Assembly (NCBI GenBank): GCA_026625625.1
Contig: CP113055.1
Span: forward strand, 2,048,501-2,112,500
Direction: 5' to 3'
DNA length: 64,000 nt
DNA from: Blastomonas sp. SL216
GTDB taxonomy: Bacteria > Pseudomonadota > Alphaproteobacteria > Sphingomonadales > Sphingomonadaceae
Shown: positions 56,118-64,000 of the stretch, one piece after another
How positions within the stretch are numbered: position 1 is the stretch's first letter
How the letters are laid out: every line of letters begins with the position of its first letter
Translations under genes and position numbers: made by a program
The notes under the pieces: generated by a model
What the model saw: only the letters and a program-made list of their open reading frames with translations
Told to the model about the DNA's origin: nothing
The model's database searches: none

Positions 56118-58469
56118 TCAGCCGTATTGCGCGGCCTGGTGATCGCCGAACAGGGTGGCGACATCGTCAGCAGCCATCGGGCGGCCATAGAAATAGCCCT
56201 GGATCTTCTTGCAGCCCAGGCCGCGGATTACCTCAACCTCATGCTCGGTCTCCGCGCCTTCGGCGGTGGTGGACATGCCCAGGCTTTCGGCCATCGCGAC
56301 CACGGCGCGGATGATGGCGATGCTTTCCTGCGCGCCCTTGGCCGCGCCCTGCACGAAGCTGCGATCGACCTTGATGGTGGTGAAGCGGGTCTTGCTGAGA
56401 TAGCCGAGCGCAGAATAGCCGGTGCCGAAATCGTCGAGCGACAGGCCGACGCCCAGCGCCAGGATACGGTCGAGCGTCTCACCCGCGCGTGATCCTTCGC
56501 GCAGGAACACGCTTTCGGTCACTTCCAGCTCCAGTCGCTGCGGCGGCAGGCCGGTTTCGGAGAGCGCCTCGACCACCGTGTCGACGAAATCGGGCTCGTA
56601 CAGCTGCTCGGCCGAGACGTTGACCGCCACGCGCACATTGGCGGGCCAGGTTATCGCCTCGCGGCAGGCGCGATGCAGCACCCAATTGCCGATCGGCACG
56701 ACCAGCCGCGCATCCTCTGCCAGCGGAATGAACCGCGCGGGCGACACCTGGCCGAATTCGGGATTGCTCCAGCGGATCAGCGCCTCGAAGGCGACCAGCG
56801 ACTCGCTGGCAGCATCGACCACCGGCTGGAAGGCGAGCGAGAATTCGTCCTTTTCCAGCGCCTTGCGCAGCGCCATTTCCATGACGCGGCGTTCCTCGGC
56901 ATGGCTGTGCAGCTTGGGCTCGTAGACATTGTGGCGGCCGCCGCCCTCGTCCTTTGATCGATAGAGCGCAAGGTCTGCGCTGCGCATCAGCGTTTCGACC
57001 GTGCGCCCGTCGCGCGTGCCGGTGGCCGAACCGACGCTCGCGCCGATGAACAGCGTGTGCTGGTCGACCTCATAGGGCCGCGACAGGACATCGATGATGC
57101 GATCCGCCAGATCGGAAATGCGCTGTCCGTCGCCGGTATCGCGCATCACCACGGCAAATTCGTCGCCGCCCAGGCGTCCGCACAGCTCGTCCTTGCCCAT
57201 CAGCGAGCGCAGGCGGAGCGAGACCTGCGCCAGCAGCCGGTCGCCGACCAGATGGCCGAGCGTATCGTTGACCGACTTGAACCGATCGAGGTCGATCATC
57301 AGGAAGCCGCAGCGGCAGTTCCACTGTTCGCATTCCTTCAGCGCGCGGTCGAGCGCCTCGGTGAGCTGGAGCCGGTTGGGCAGGCCGGTGAGCGTATCGA
57401 AACGGGCCAGACGCGCGATCTTCTCTGCGCTCTCGCGGCTTTCGGTAACGTCCGAACCGACGCCGCGAAAGCCCATGAAACCACCATTGTCATCATAGCG
57501 CGGCGAAGCGGAAAGCTCCCACCAGAAGGTCTTGTCCTCGCCCTGGACCTTGACCACCAGATTGGAAAAGCTCTCGCGCTTGGTCAGCTTGTCGGAGAGG
57601 ATGTGAAGGCTGGGGGGCAGATTGCCGCTTTCCCAGTGCTTGCCCGCGATCAGCTGGGTCAGCGGCATGCCCTCGATCTCGCTGGCCTCGCGCCCGGCGG
57701 CAAAGGCAAAGCGCGGGCTGGCAGCAATGATGCGGCGGGCAGCGTCAATCTGCCAAAGCCAATCGGCATCGCCTTCCTCGAACTCGCGCAGCAACAGGCT
57801 GACCACCTCGTCCTTTTCGGCAAGGCCATGTTCGGACAGCTTGAACATCAGATAGGCGCGGGCATTTTCAAAGCCCGACAGCGCCAGCAGGATCGAGAAG
57901 CACGCAATCGCGCCGACGGTGACGATATTGCCGTCCTGCCAATAGGCGATGATCGACGCGGTCATCAGCACCAGGTTGAACATGAAGGCGCCAAGCGGCA
58001 GCGCGTTGAGCAGCAAGGTTCCGCCCACCACCAGCGCGGCGAGGATCGTCCATACCGTCGCCAGTTCCATCTCGCCCGCCTTGGGCGCGAAGACCAGGAT
58101 CGGCACGCACCAGACCAGAGCGATCAGGCTGGTGGCTGCGACCAGCTGCAGCACGAAGCGGCGCGCCACATGGTCGTGATTGACCATGCCGCTGCGCTTG
58201 TAGAGGATCGAGGGAAAATAGAGCGCCGCCCCCAGCATCCCCATCCAGCCGGCAAGCTGCCACAAGGGCACGTGACCGCTGAACAGCTGGCAGACCATGA
58301 GGCCCAGGACCAGGTTGGTGACAACGCGGAGAACCGCATAGCGTGCAAGCCCGGTATATTGAATCGCGCGGAAGTGATCCCAATCGCCGTCGGCGGGGTC
58401 GCACAGGCCAAGAATGGCCATGACCGGCAGATCGCGCGCGGACGAAGGTTTGGGTCGGGTCTTGCTCAC
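56118..58469 (-). CDS. membrane-bound PAS-GGDEF-EAL signalling protein
   Basis: About 783 residues from a GTG start (VSKTRPKPSS); no clear ribosome-binding site, so a later ATG is possible. Six hydrophobic segments in the first 200 residues form a sensor-type membrane domain. A PAS region (about 225-340), an intact GGDEF domain (RLGGDEFAVV) and an EAL domain (FEALIRW, SLDDFGTGYS, TTIKVDRSF) follow. Both catalytic motifs are complete, so it could make or break c-di-GMP depending on state. It is convergent with purQ. Confidence 0.88.
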   Translation of the reverse strand: MSKTRPKPSSARDLPVMAILGLCDPADGDWDHFRAIQYTGLARYAVLRVVTNLVLGLMVCQLFSGHVPLWQLAGWMGMLGAALYFPSILYKRSGMVNHDHVARRFVLQLVAATSLIALVWCVPILVFAPKAGEMELATVWTILAALVVGGTLLLNALPLGAFMFNLVLMTASIIAYWQDGNIVTVGAIACFSILLALSGFENARAYLMFKLSEHGLAEKDEVVSLLLREFEEGDADWLWQIDAARRIIAASPRFAFAAGREASEIEGMPLTQLIAGKHWESGNLPPSLHILSDKLTKRESFSNLVVKVQGEDKTFWWELSASPRYDDNGGFMGFRGVGSDVTESRESAEKIARLARFDTLTGLPNRLQLTEALDRALKECEQWNCRCGFLMIDLDRFKSVNDTLGHLVGDRLLAQVSLRLRSLMGKDELCGRLGGDEFAVVMRDTGDGQRISDLADRIIDVLSRPYEVDQHTLFIGASVGSATGTRDGRTVETLMRSADLALYRSKDEGGGRHNVYEPKLHSHAEERRVMEMALRKALEKDEFSLAFQPVVDAASESLVAFEALIRWSNPEFGQVSPARFIPLAEDARLVVPIGNWVLHRACREAITWPANVRVAVNVSAEQLYEPDFVDTVVEALSETGLPPQRLELEVTESVFLREGSRAGETLDRILALGVGLSLDDFGTGYSALGYLSKTRFTTIKVDRSFVQGAAKGAQESIAIIRAVVAMAESLGMSTTAEGAETEHEVEVIRGLGCKKIQGYFYGRPMAADDVATLFGDHQAAQYG

Positions 58470-58640
58470 CCGGGCGGCATAGCGAAACAAAGTTAGCGAA
58501 CGGTAACCGCTGCGCGCCACAATTTACGGGTAAAGTCTATGGTGTGCGGGCCGCACCTTGCCTGCAACCGGCGCATTTTCGCGGGTTGCAGGCGATGGCG
58601 AACCGGCCTGCCGCCAACAGGTGCTGACGGCGTATCAAAA

Positions 58641-58709
58641 TCAGATAACGGCCAGCATGATGACGGCGCTGCTGACAAAGGCAGCGGCCAGATTGAATGC
58701 AATACGCAT
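58641..58709 (-). CDS. putative 22-residue membrane microprotein
   Basis: A 23-codon frame with GGAG seven bases before its ATG. The product MRIAFNLAAAFVSSAVIMLA is nearly all hydrophobic and could span the membrane once. A perfect 10-base stem (GCCTGCAACC / GGTTGCAGGC, 58560-58593) lies just after its stop and could end the transcript. Such short frames arise by chance, so this is tentative. Confidence 0.4.
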   Translation of the reverse strand: MRIAFNLAAAFVSSAVIMLAVI

Positions 58710-58834
58710 GACGAACTCCTGTTGAACTGGGGAATTGGCCGCGCAGACATCCTGCTCTCTATGTCAGGCTAAATAGGTCATAATTGCTGTCATACAAGTG
58801 CAATTGCTTTCCGTGCACATGCATGAAATGCAAA

Positions 58835-59230
58835 TTACTCGTCGGTTAGGGCAGCGCGCGCCTTCTCCCAGTTGCGTCCATCAAACTCTTCGGTTTCTGC
58901 AATGATATCATGATCTTGGTCGAGACATCGGAAGTCCACAGACCAGCAATCCGGGTGCGATCGTGGCTGGTAGAAGCTGCGGATGCCACAGATATTGCAG
59001 AACAGATGCTCCGCCGCGCCGGTGCCGAAGCGATAGCTTGACAGCCTCTCTCCACCCGCCAGCAGGCGGAAATCGCCATGCGGCACGATCATGTGCAGAA
59101 AGCCGGTCTTGGCACACATCGAGCAGTTGCACGCGAGCAGGCGCACCGCGCGCGGCACATCCGCCTCAAAGCGGACCGCGCCGCAATGGCAGCCGCCCTG
59201 CACCTTCGTGCAACCCCCGTCGGACTGCAT
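58835..59230 (-). CDS. GFA-family (Mss4-like) zinc protein
   Basis: 131 residues with the GFA zinc ligands GGCHCGAVRFEAD, CNCSMCAKTG and FCNICGIRSFYQPRSHPD. It belongs to the glutathione-dependent formaldehyde-activating enzyme family, whose members are often of unknown activity. It begins 10 bases after the glmS stop on the same strand and may be in the same transcript. Confidence 0.87.
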   Translation of the reverse strand: MQSDGGCTKVQGGCHCGAVRFEADVPRAVRLLACNCSMCAKTGFLHMIVPHGDFRLLAGGERLSSYRFGTGAAEHLFCNICGIRSFYQPRSHPDCWSVDFRCLDQDHDIIAETEEFDGRNWEKARAALTDE

Positions 59231-59240
59231 CGCGCGATCC

Positions 59241-61064
59241 TTATTCCACCGTCACCGATTTGGCGAGGTTGCGCGGCTGATCGACATCGGTGCCCTTGGC
59301 GACCGCGACATGATAGGCCAGCAACTGCACCGGAATCGCATAGACCAGCGGCGCGATCAGCGGGTGGACGGTCGGCATCTCGATCGTCGCAAGGCAGCCC
59401 TCGCCCGCTTCGGCCAGGCCCTCGGCGTCACTGATCAGCACGACCTTGCCGCCACGCGCGCGCACCTCCTGCATGTTGCTCACCGTCTTTTCGAACAGCG
59501 GGCCAGACGGCGCGATGACGATGATCGGCACCGCCTCGTCGATCAGCGCAATGGGTCCGTGCTTCATCTCGCCTGCAGCATAGCCTTCGGCGTGGATATA
59601 GCTGATTTCCTTGAGCTTCAGCGCGCCTTCCAGCGCCAGCGCGTAATCGGGACCGCGGCCCAGATACAGCACGTCGCGCGCCTGCGCGATGGTGTGCGCC
59701 ATCGCCTCGATATCGGCGTCATGCGCCAGCGCGGCGTTGATGGCAGCGGGTGCCTCGATCAGGTGGCGGACGATCTCTGCCTCTTCGGCCGCATCAAGCT
59801 TGCCCTTGGCGCGCGCCAGGTTCACCGCCAGCGCTGCCATCACCGCCAGCTGGCAGGTGAACGCCTTGGTCGAGGCGACACCGATCTCGGGCCCGGCATG
59901 GGTGGGCAGCAGCAGATCGACATCGCGCGCCATCGAACTGGTCGGCACGTTGATGATGCCCGCCGTGGTGACCCCGCCTGCCTTCATATGGCGCAGCGCG
60001 GCCAGAGTGTCCGCCGTCTCGCCCGATTGCGAAACCACCACTCCGAGCATGTTCGGGCTCAGCACGGGGTCGCGATAGCGGAATTCGGATGCGACATCGA
60101 CTTCGACCGGAACGCGGGCGAGCTGTTCGATCCAGTATTTGCCGATCAGCCCGACATAAGAGGCCGTGCCGCACGCGATGATCGTCACCCGCTCGATATC
60201 CGACAGCTCGAAATCCATCTGCGGCAGCGACACCTTCTGCTCGACCGAGCGGATATAGCTTTGCAGCGTCTGCGCGACGACGACCGGCTGCTCGAAGATT
60301 TCCTTCTGCATGAAGTGGCGGTGATTGCCCTTGTCGATCAGCGCGCCGGTGACGCCCGACAGCGTGACCTCGCGCTCGACCGGCTGGTTGTCGGAATCAT
60401 AGACCTGCGCGCCTTCGCGGGTCAGCACCACCCAGTCGCCCTCTTCCAGATAGGCGATCCGCTGCGTCAGCGGCGCGAGCGCCAGCGCGTCCGAGCCCAG
60501 ATAGGTCTCGTCATCTCCATAGCCCAGCACCAGCGGCGAGCCCAGACGCGCGCCGATCAGCAGATCGGGATGCTGGCGGAACGCGATCGCAAGCGCAAAG
60601 GCACCGCGCAGCTGCGGCAGCACCGCCTTCACCGCATCCTGCGGGCTGTCGCCGGCCTCAATCCGTTCGCTCACCAGATGCGCGACCACCTCGGTATCGG
60701 TCTCGCTTTCGAAACGCCTGCCACGCGCGATCAGCGCGTCGCGCAGCGGCTTGAAATTCTCGATGATTCCGTTGTGCACCAGCGCCACCTCGCCCGTGGC
60801 ATGCGGATGCGCATTGGCCGTGGTCGGCGCGCCGTGCGTGGCCCAGCGCGTGTGGGCGATGCCGACATGGCCCGGCGCGGGATCCTTGGCCAGCACTTCG
60901 ACCAGGTTGCGCAGCTTGCCCTCTGCGCGCCGGCGCACCAGCTGGCCGTCGTGCACGGTACACACCCCGGCAGAGTCATAGCCGCGATATTCCATCCGCT
61001 TCAGGCCATCGACCAGATCGCCCACGACATCGCGCCGGGCGAGGATTCCAACGATACCACACAT
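59241..61064 (-). CDS. glmS: glutamine-fructose-6-phosphate aminotransferase
   Basis: 607 residues, normal length. The N-terminal glutaminase begins MCGIVGIL with Cys 2 as nucleophile, and RGYDSAGV, HTRWATHG and NGIIENF follow; two SIS domains (about 290-600) contain SQSGETADTL and STKAFTCQL. It makes glucosamine 6-phosphate for peptidoglycan and lipid A. vapC ends 14 bases upstream, so toxin and glmS transcription are probably linked. Confidence 0.97.
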   Translation of the reverse strand: MCGIVGILARRDVVGDLVDGLKRMEYRGYDSAGVCTVHDGQLVRRRAEGKLRNLVEVLAKDPAPGHVGIAHTRWATHGAPTTANAHPHATGEVALVHNGIIENFKPLRDALIARGRRFESETDTEVVAHLVSERIEAGDSPQDAVKAVLPQLRGAFALAIAFRQHPDLLIGARLGSPLVLGYGDDETYLGSDALALAPLTQRIAYLEEGDWVVLTREGAQVYDSDNQPVEREVTLSGVTGALIDKGNHRHFMQKEIFEQPVVVAQTLQSYIRSVEQKVSLPQMDFELSDIERVTIIACGTASYVGLIGKYWIEQLARVPVEVDVASEFRYRDPVLSPNMLGVVVSQSGETADTLAALRHMKAGGVTTAGIINVPTSSMARDVDLLLPTHAGPEIGVASTKAFTCQLAVMAALAVNLARAKGKLDAAEEAEIVRHLIEAPAAINAALAHDADIEAMAHTIAQARDVLYLGRGPDYALALEGALKLKEISYIHAEGYAAGEMKHGPIALIDEAVPIIVIAPSGPLFEKTVSNMQEVRARGGKVVLISDAEGLAEAGEGCLATIEMPTVHPLIAPLVYAIPVQLLAYHVAVAKGTDVDQPRNLAKSVTVE

Positions 61065-61078
61065 TTACGAGAGGCCTT

Positions 61079-61444
61079 TCAAAGCTGATAGGGAACGCGG
61101 ATGCCGGGCATCTCTGCCGGGAAATCCTTGGTATTTCGTGTAATCAGTATGACTCCGTTCACCTGGGCGGTGGCCAGGATATAGGCGTCCATAAGCTTCA
61201 TCCTGGTGCGATAACGGATGTCCGCTGCTGCTGTCGCAATACGCTGATCAATTTCGACCACATCGAAATTGGACAAAGCGTCCTGAACGGCGCGGCGATC
61301 TTCAAGCCTTTCACCTGCGAGCACTTCGGTCCAGACGATCCTGCTCATGCGGTGCGAGGGATAGCGCTGGATTTCGGCATAGGCTTGGGGTCGCCGTCGA
61401 AGCCAATCGATAATGATGTTCGTGTCAAAAAATGGCGCGGACAT
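61079..61444 (-). CDS. vapC: VapC-type PIN-domain toxin
   Basis: 121 residues with the PIN acidic residues in FFDTNIIIDWL (N-terminus), SRIVWTEVLAGE, and KLMDAYILATA, with TRNTKDF near the end. This is a metal-dependent RNase toxin. It starts 3 bases after vapB. Confidence 0.92.
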   Translation of the reverse strand: MSAPFFDTNIIIDWLRRRPQAYAEIQRYPSHRMSRIVWTEVLAGERLEDRRAVQDALSNFDVVEIDQRIATAAADIRYRTRMKLMDAYILATAQVNGVILITRNTKDFPAEMPGIRVPYQL

Positions 61445-61447
61445 CCG

Positions 61448-61693
61448 TCAGATGTCTTCATACGGACGACGATCTTCACGCATGGCGCGCTGATATTCAA
61501 CCGCATCGCCAATATCTTCGCGGTCCGCCCACAGGCCATAGCCGCGGTCGATCCAGCTGCGATCGTCGCCATTGTGAACCAGATAAAGGGTCACCGCGTC
61601 GCGAATGGTCGCAGCACGCGACTTGTTGCCTTTGGCAGCAATGGCATCGAGCTTCTCGATATCTTCATCAGGAATTTCGGTCAGAATGCGCAT
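61448..61693 (-). CDS. vapB: VapB-type ribbon-helix-helix antitoxin
   Basis: 81 residues. The N-terminal MRILTEIPDEDIEKLDAIAA and KSRAATIRDAVTLYL form an RHH DNA-binding domain; the acidic tail DAVEYQRAMREDRRPYED binds the toxin. The start is next to a palindromic operator at 61727-61747, consistent with autoregulation of the module. Confidence 0.9.
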   Translation of the reverse strand: MRILTEIPDEDIEKLDAIAAKGNKSRAATIRDAVTLYLVHNGDDRSWIDRGYGLWADREDIGDAVEYQRAMREDRRPYEDI

Positions 61694-61726
61694 GATCTAG
61701 TCACCTGGAATGCGGCCATGATATAC

Positions 61727-61747
61727 TGATATCATATCATGATATCA
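61727..61747. promoter_or_regulatory. vapBC operator palindrome
   Basis: Perfect 9-base arms (TGATATCAT and ATGATATCA) with a 3-base spacer, AT-rich in GC-rich DNA, 34 bases upstream of the vapB ATG. A further ATGATAT lies near 61718. VapBC operators are typically palindromes like this. Confidence 0.75.
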
Positions 61748-61749
61748 TG

Positions 61750-61899
61750 TCAAGGCATCATGCACTGGCCGAAACGAGCGACCGAACTCATCATCCCGCC
61801 AGATGCCTCGCAAGCAACCACGCGCCAGACCATCAACCCGATGCCAGCGAGCAAGATCAGACATCCCGCAAAAATTATCAGGAGCGGATGCCCCCTCAC
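61750..61899 (-). CDS. small membrane protein (49 aa) overlapping glmU
   Basis: A 49-residue frame whose GTG overlaps the glmU stop (GTGA), with GAGGGGAA two bases upstream. The product starts MRGHPLLIIFAGCLILLAGI and has one strong membrane segment (about 5-26) with the sequence FAGC resembling a weak lipobox. The stop abuts the vapBC operator. It may be translationally coupled to glmU; the function is unknown. Confidence 0.5.
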   Translation of the reverse strand: MRGHPLLIIFAGCLILLAGIGLMVWRVVACEASGGMMSSVARFGQCMMP

Positions 61900-63254
61900 T
61901 TCCCCTCGCGCTTCTTCTTGCGCATCGCGTCGTGGAAGCGGTCGGCCCAGCCGGGCTTGACCAGCTGCTCGGCGCGGACCAGGCGCAGTTCGCCATCGGC
62001 GACATCGCGCGACACCGCGCTGCCTGCCGCGACGATCGCATCGCGGCCGATCTTCACCGGCGCAATCAGCGCACTGTTCGATCCGATGAACGCGTTTTCG
62101 CCGATCACGGTCTGATATTTGAAATAGCCATCGTAATTGCAGGTGATGGTGCCCGCGCCGATATTGGCATTCGCGCCGACCGTGGCATCGCCCAGATAGG
62201 TCAGGTGGTTGGCCTTGGCGCCCGGACCCAGCACCGCCTTTTTCATCTCGACGAAATTGCCGACCTTGGCCCCTTCGCGCATGTCCGCGCCGGGGCGCAG
62301 GCGGGCAAACGGGCCGACCGTACATCCGCTGGCAATGGTCGCGCCCTCGATATGGCTGAAGGCGTGGATGACGACATTGTTGGCGATGGTCACGCCGGGG
62401 CCGAACATGACATTGGGCTCGATAACGACGTCGCGGCCGACCACGGTATCATGCGCGAACCAGACGGTCTCCGGCGCGATCAGCGAAGCGCCGTCGGCCA
62501 TCACCTGCGCCCGGCGGCGCGCCTGCCAGATGCTTTCGGCTTCGGCCAGTTCGGCGCGGCTGTTGATGCCGATCAGTTCGTCGGGATCGGTTTCGACCAC
62601 GACGGCGCGGTCACCATCCGCCAGAGCCAGCATCACGATATCGGGAAGATAATATTCTCCGGCGGCATTGTCGTTGCCCACCCGCTCGAGCAGCGGCCAC
62701 AGGTCTGCAGTCCGCACCGCCGTGACGCCCGAGTTGCACAGCTTCACCGCGCGCTCGGCCTCGGACGCGTCCTTGAATTCGACCATCTTGGCGATCGAAC
62801 CGGCCTCGTCGGCGATGATGCGGCCATAGGCCTTGGCATCATCGGGCACGAAACCCAGCACCGCGATGCGCGGCGCATCATCGGCGAGCAGCCGGTCTTT
62901 CAGCCGCGCAATGGTATCGGGCCGCAGGAACGGGGTATCGCCGAAACAGACGATCGCAATGCCGTCAAATCCGGCAAGCGCCGCCCTGGCCTGCAGGGCT
63001 GCATGCGCCGTGCCGAGCTGTTCTGCCTGATGGGCGATATCCACCCCGTGCGGCGCGACAGAGGCCTCCACCTGTTCGCGCCTCGCCCCTACCACGACCA
63101 CCTGACGTGCGGCCCCCGCCGCCTTCAGGCTGTGCAGCAGATGATGCAGCATGGGCAGGCCCGCCACCGGATGAAGCACCTTGTGCAGGTCCGATTTCAT
63201 GCGCGTACCCTGGCCCGCTGCCAGAATGATTGCTGCCAGCGGCTGCTCAGCCAT
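61896..63254 (-). CDS. glmU: bifunctional UDP-GlcNAc pyrophosphorylase / GlcN-1-P acetyltransferase
   Basis: 452 residues from the ATG at MAEQPLAAII. N-terminal nucleotidyltransferase with LAAGQGTRMKSDLHKVLHP (about 10-30) and C-terminal left-handed beta-helix acetyltransferase, including GNFVEMKKA, YLGDATVG and GAGTITCNYDG. It makes UDP-GlcNAc. In other sphingomonads glmU and glmS commonly lie close together; here vapBC and orf49 separate them. Confidence 0.97.
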   Translation of the reverse strand: MAEQPLAAIILAAGQGTRMKSDLHKVLHPVAGLPMLHHLLHSLKAAGAARQVVVVGARREQVEASVAPHGVDIAHQAEQLGTAHAALQARAALAGFDGIAIVCFGDTPFLRPDTIARLKDRLLADDAPRIAVLGFVPDDAKAYGRIIADEAGSIAKMVEFKDASEAERAVKLCNSGVTAVRTADLWPLLERVGNDNAAGEYYLPDIVMLALADGDRAVVVETDPDELIGINSRAELAEAESIWQARRRAQVMADGASLIAPETVWFAHDTVVGRDVVIEPNVMFGPGVTIANNVVIHAFSHIEGATIASGCTVGPFARLRPGADMREGAKVGNFVEMKKAVLGPGAKANHLTYLGDATVGANANIGAGTITCNYDGYFKYQTVIGENAFIGSNSALIAPVKIGRDAIVAAGSAVSRDVADGELRLVRAEQLVKPGWADRFHDAMRKKKREGK

Positions 63255-63349
63255 GTCGTAACGTTCTCCGCGTTTCCCAAAGCAGATCGTGTTTACCCTT
63301 GGCACGAACTGCTTGCATCCGCCACCTTTTTCGGGCGATGCCTTGCCCC

Positions 63350-64000
63350 ATGACAGACTTTCCCTACCAAATCATTGGCTTTGATCTCGATGGCACGCTG
63401 CTGGATACCAGCCCCGAACTGACCGTCTCGGTCAACCACACGCTGGCGCTGGCGGGATTGCCGCCGCTGGGCCAGGACGAGATCAAGCCGATGGTGGGCC
63501 TGGGCGCCAAGCACATGTTGCAGGTGGGGCTCGAGCGCGCGGGCAACAGCGACCCTGAGGCGCTGCGCGAATATCTGCCGATCCTGCTCGATCATTATGG
63601 CGAAAACCTGGGGACAGGATCGCCGCCCTATCCCGGCCTGCTCGACGCCATGGCACGCTTCGATGCGATGGGCGTGCAAATGGCGATCGTCACCAACAAG
63701 TACGAGCGGTTCGCGGTGAAGCTGCTGACCGAGGTCGGGCTGATCGACCGATTTGCCTGCGTCATAGGCGGGGATACCATGGGCAAGGGCAAGTCCAAGC
63801 CCGACCGCGCGCCGATCGACGAGATGATCCGCCGCTGCGGGGGTGAGCCGGACGCCACGCCAGCCGCGTTCATCGGCGACAGCATCTACGACGTGATGGC
63901 CGCGCACAATGCCGGCATTCCGTGCGTTGCGGTGAGCTTCGGCTTTCTGCACCAACCGGTGCACGAGCTGGGCGCGGACGCGATCATCGACCATTATGAC
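63350..64000 (+). CDS. HAD-family phosphatase, phosphoglycolate phosphatase type; 3' truncated by window edge
   Basis: 217 codons are visible and the frame is open at the last base, so the C-terminus lies outside the window. HAD motif I is FDLDGTLLDT at positions 11-20, motif II is IVTNKYE, the Lys is in GKSKPDRAP, and the Asp pair is in FIGDSIYDVMAA. This is the Gph-like group, which often removes phosphate from 2-phosphoglycolate; the true substrate cannot be assigned. It is divergent from glmU. Confidence 0.88.
   Translation, partial: MTDFPYQIIGFDLDGTLLDTSPELTVSVNHTLALAGLPPLGQDEIKPMVGLGAKHMLQVGLERAGNSDPEALREYLPILLDHYGENLGTGSPPYPGLLDAMARFDAMGVQMAIVTNKYERFAVKLLTEVGLIDRFACVIGGDTMGKGKSKPDRAPIDEMIRRCGGEPDATPAAFIGDSIYDVMAAHNAGIPCVAVSFGFLHQPVHELGADAIIDHYD

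Noticed and set aside
1-64000. CRISPR arrays, insertion sequences or prophage
   Set aside because: No regular direct repeats with spacers, no transposase or phage structural motif was seen; the only repeats are short palindromic elements.

Overview
The window is GC-rich, densely coding DNA from an alphaproteobacterium, most likely a sphingomonad (order Sphingomonadales). The best marker is a stand-alone serine palmitoyltransferase gene next to a dedicated acyl carrier protein (27397-28882), the start of bacterial sphingolipid synthesis. Short intergenic regions, frequent ATGA/GTGA stop-start overlaps, GTG and TTG starts, and dispersed GGGAGGGG-type palindromes fit the same group. No prophage, insertion sequence, plasmid or CRISPR features were seen; this looks like core chromosome with small accessory insertions.

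Layout. 1-3.2 kb: the end of a FecR-domain protein overlapping a CHASE2 histidine kinase. 3.2-6.6 kb (minus): class II DAHP synthase, a small membrane protein, an exported M20 peptidase and a lipoprotein. 6.8-11.5 kb: the envelope-stabilising operon ybgC-tolQ-tolR-tolA-tolB-pal, closed by a strong terminator. 11.5-14.2 kb: a dicarboxylate symporter and two uncharacterised envelope proteins. 14.2-15.26 kb: a 1.1 kb gap with no credible protein gene, but with a minus-strand terminator and a cluster of DnaA-box-like sequences. 15.3-23.3 kb: a DUF3429 protein, argG, a Sel1 protein, a GDT1-type cation exporter behind a yybP-ykoY (Mn2+) riboswitch, DUF1801 and RHH proteins, murA, a patatin lipoprotein and clpS. 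23.4-28.9 kb: obgE, proB, an NAD-dependent epimerase that may be the ceramide reductase, a PycTM-like membrane protein, acp and spt. 28.9-34.7 kb: a Pit phosphate transporter with an in-frame Nudix-DUF47 regulator, divergent from putA. 34.7-40.7 kb: a PadR regulator, rarA, a BrnT/BrnA-like toxin-antitoxin pair, a serine hydrolase, a DUF429-like protein, tRNA-Thr and a TonB-like protein. 40.7-49.9 kb: sodC, a thioesterase, DUF1499, GNAT, DUF1285-nudL-cca, a GGNEF-EAL protein and parC. 50-56.1 kb: a crotonase, purC, an M16 peptidase, purS and purQ. 56.1-64 kb: a GGDEF-EAL membrane protein, then a minus-strand run glmU, orf49, vapB, vapC, glmS and GFA (amino-sugar synthesis interrupted by a toxin-antitoxin module), and a truncated HAD phosphatase.

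The main themes are envelope building and maintenance (Tol-Pal, murA, glmS/glmU, sphingolipids, lipoproteins), central biosynthesis (aromatic amino acids, arginine, proline, purines), phosphate and Mn handling, and c-di-GMP and histidine-kinase signalling. The points most worth a second look are the Nudix-DUF47 fusion, the 14.2-15.26 kb non-coding region, the orphan PycTM-like gene inside the sphingolipid locus, the BrnA-YegP chimera and the Mn2+ riboswitch. All family calls are from motif reading; no database search was run.
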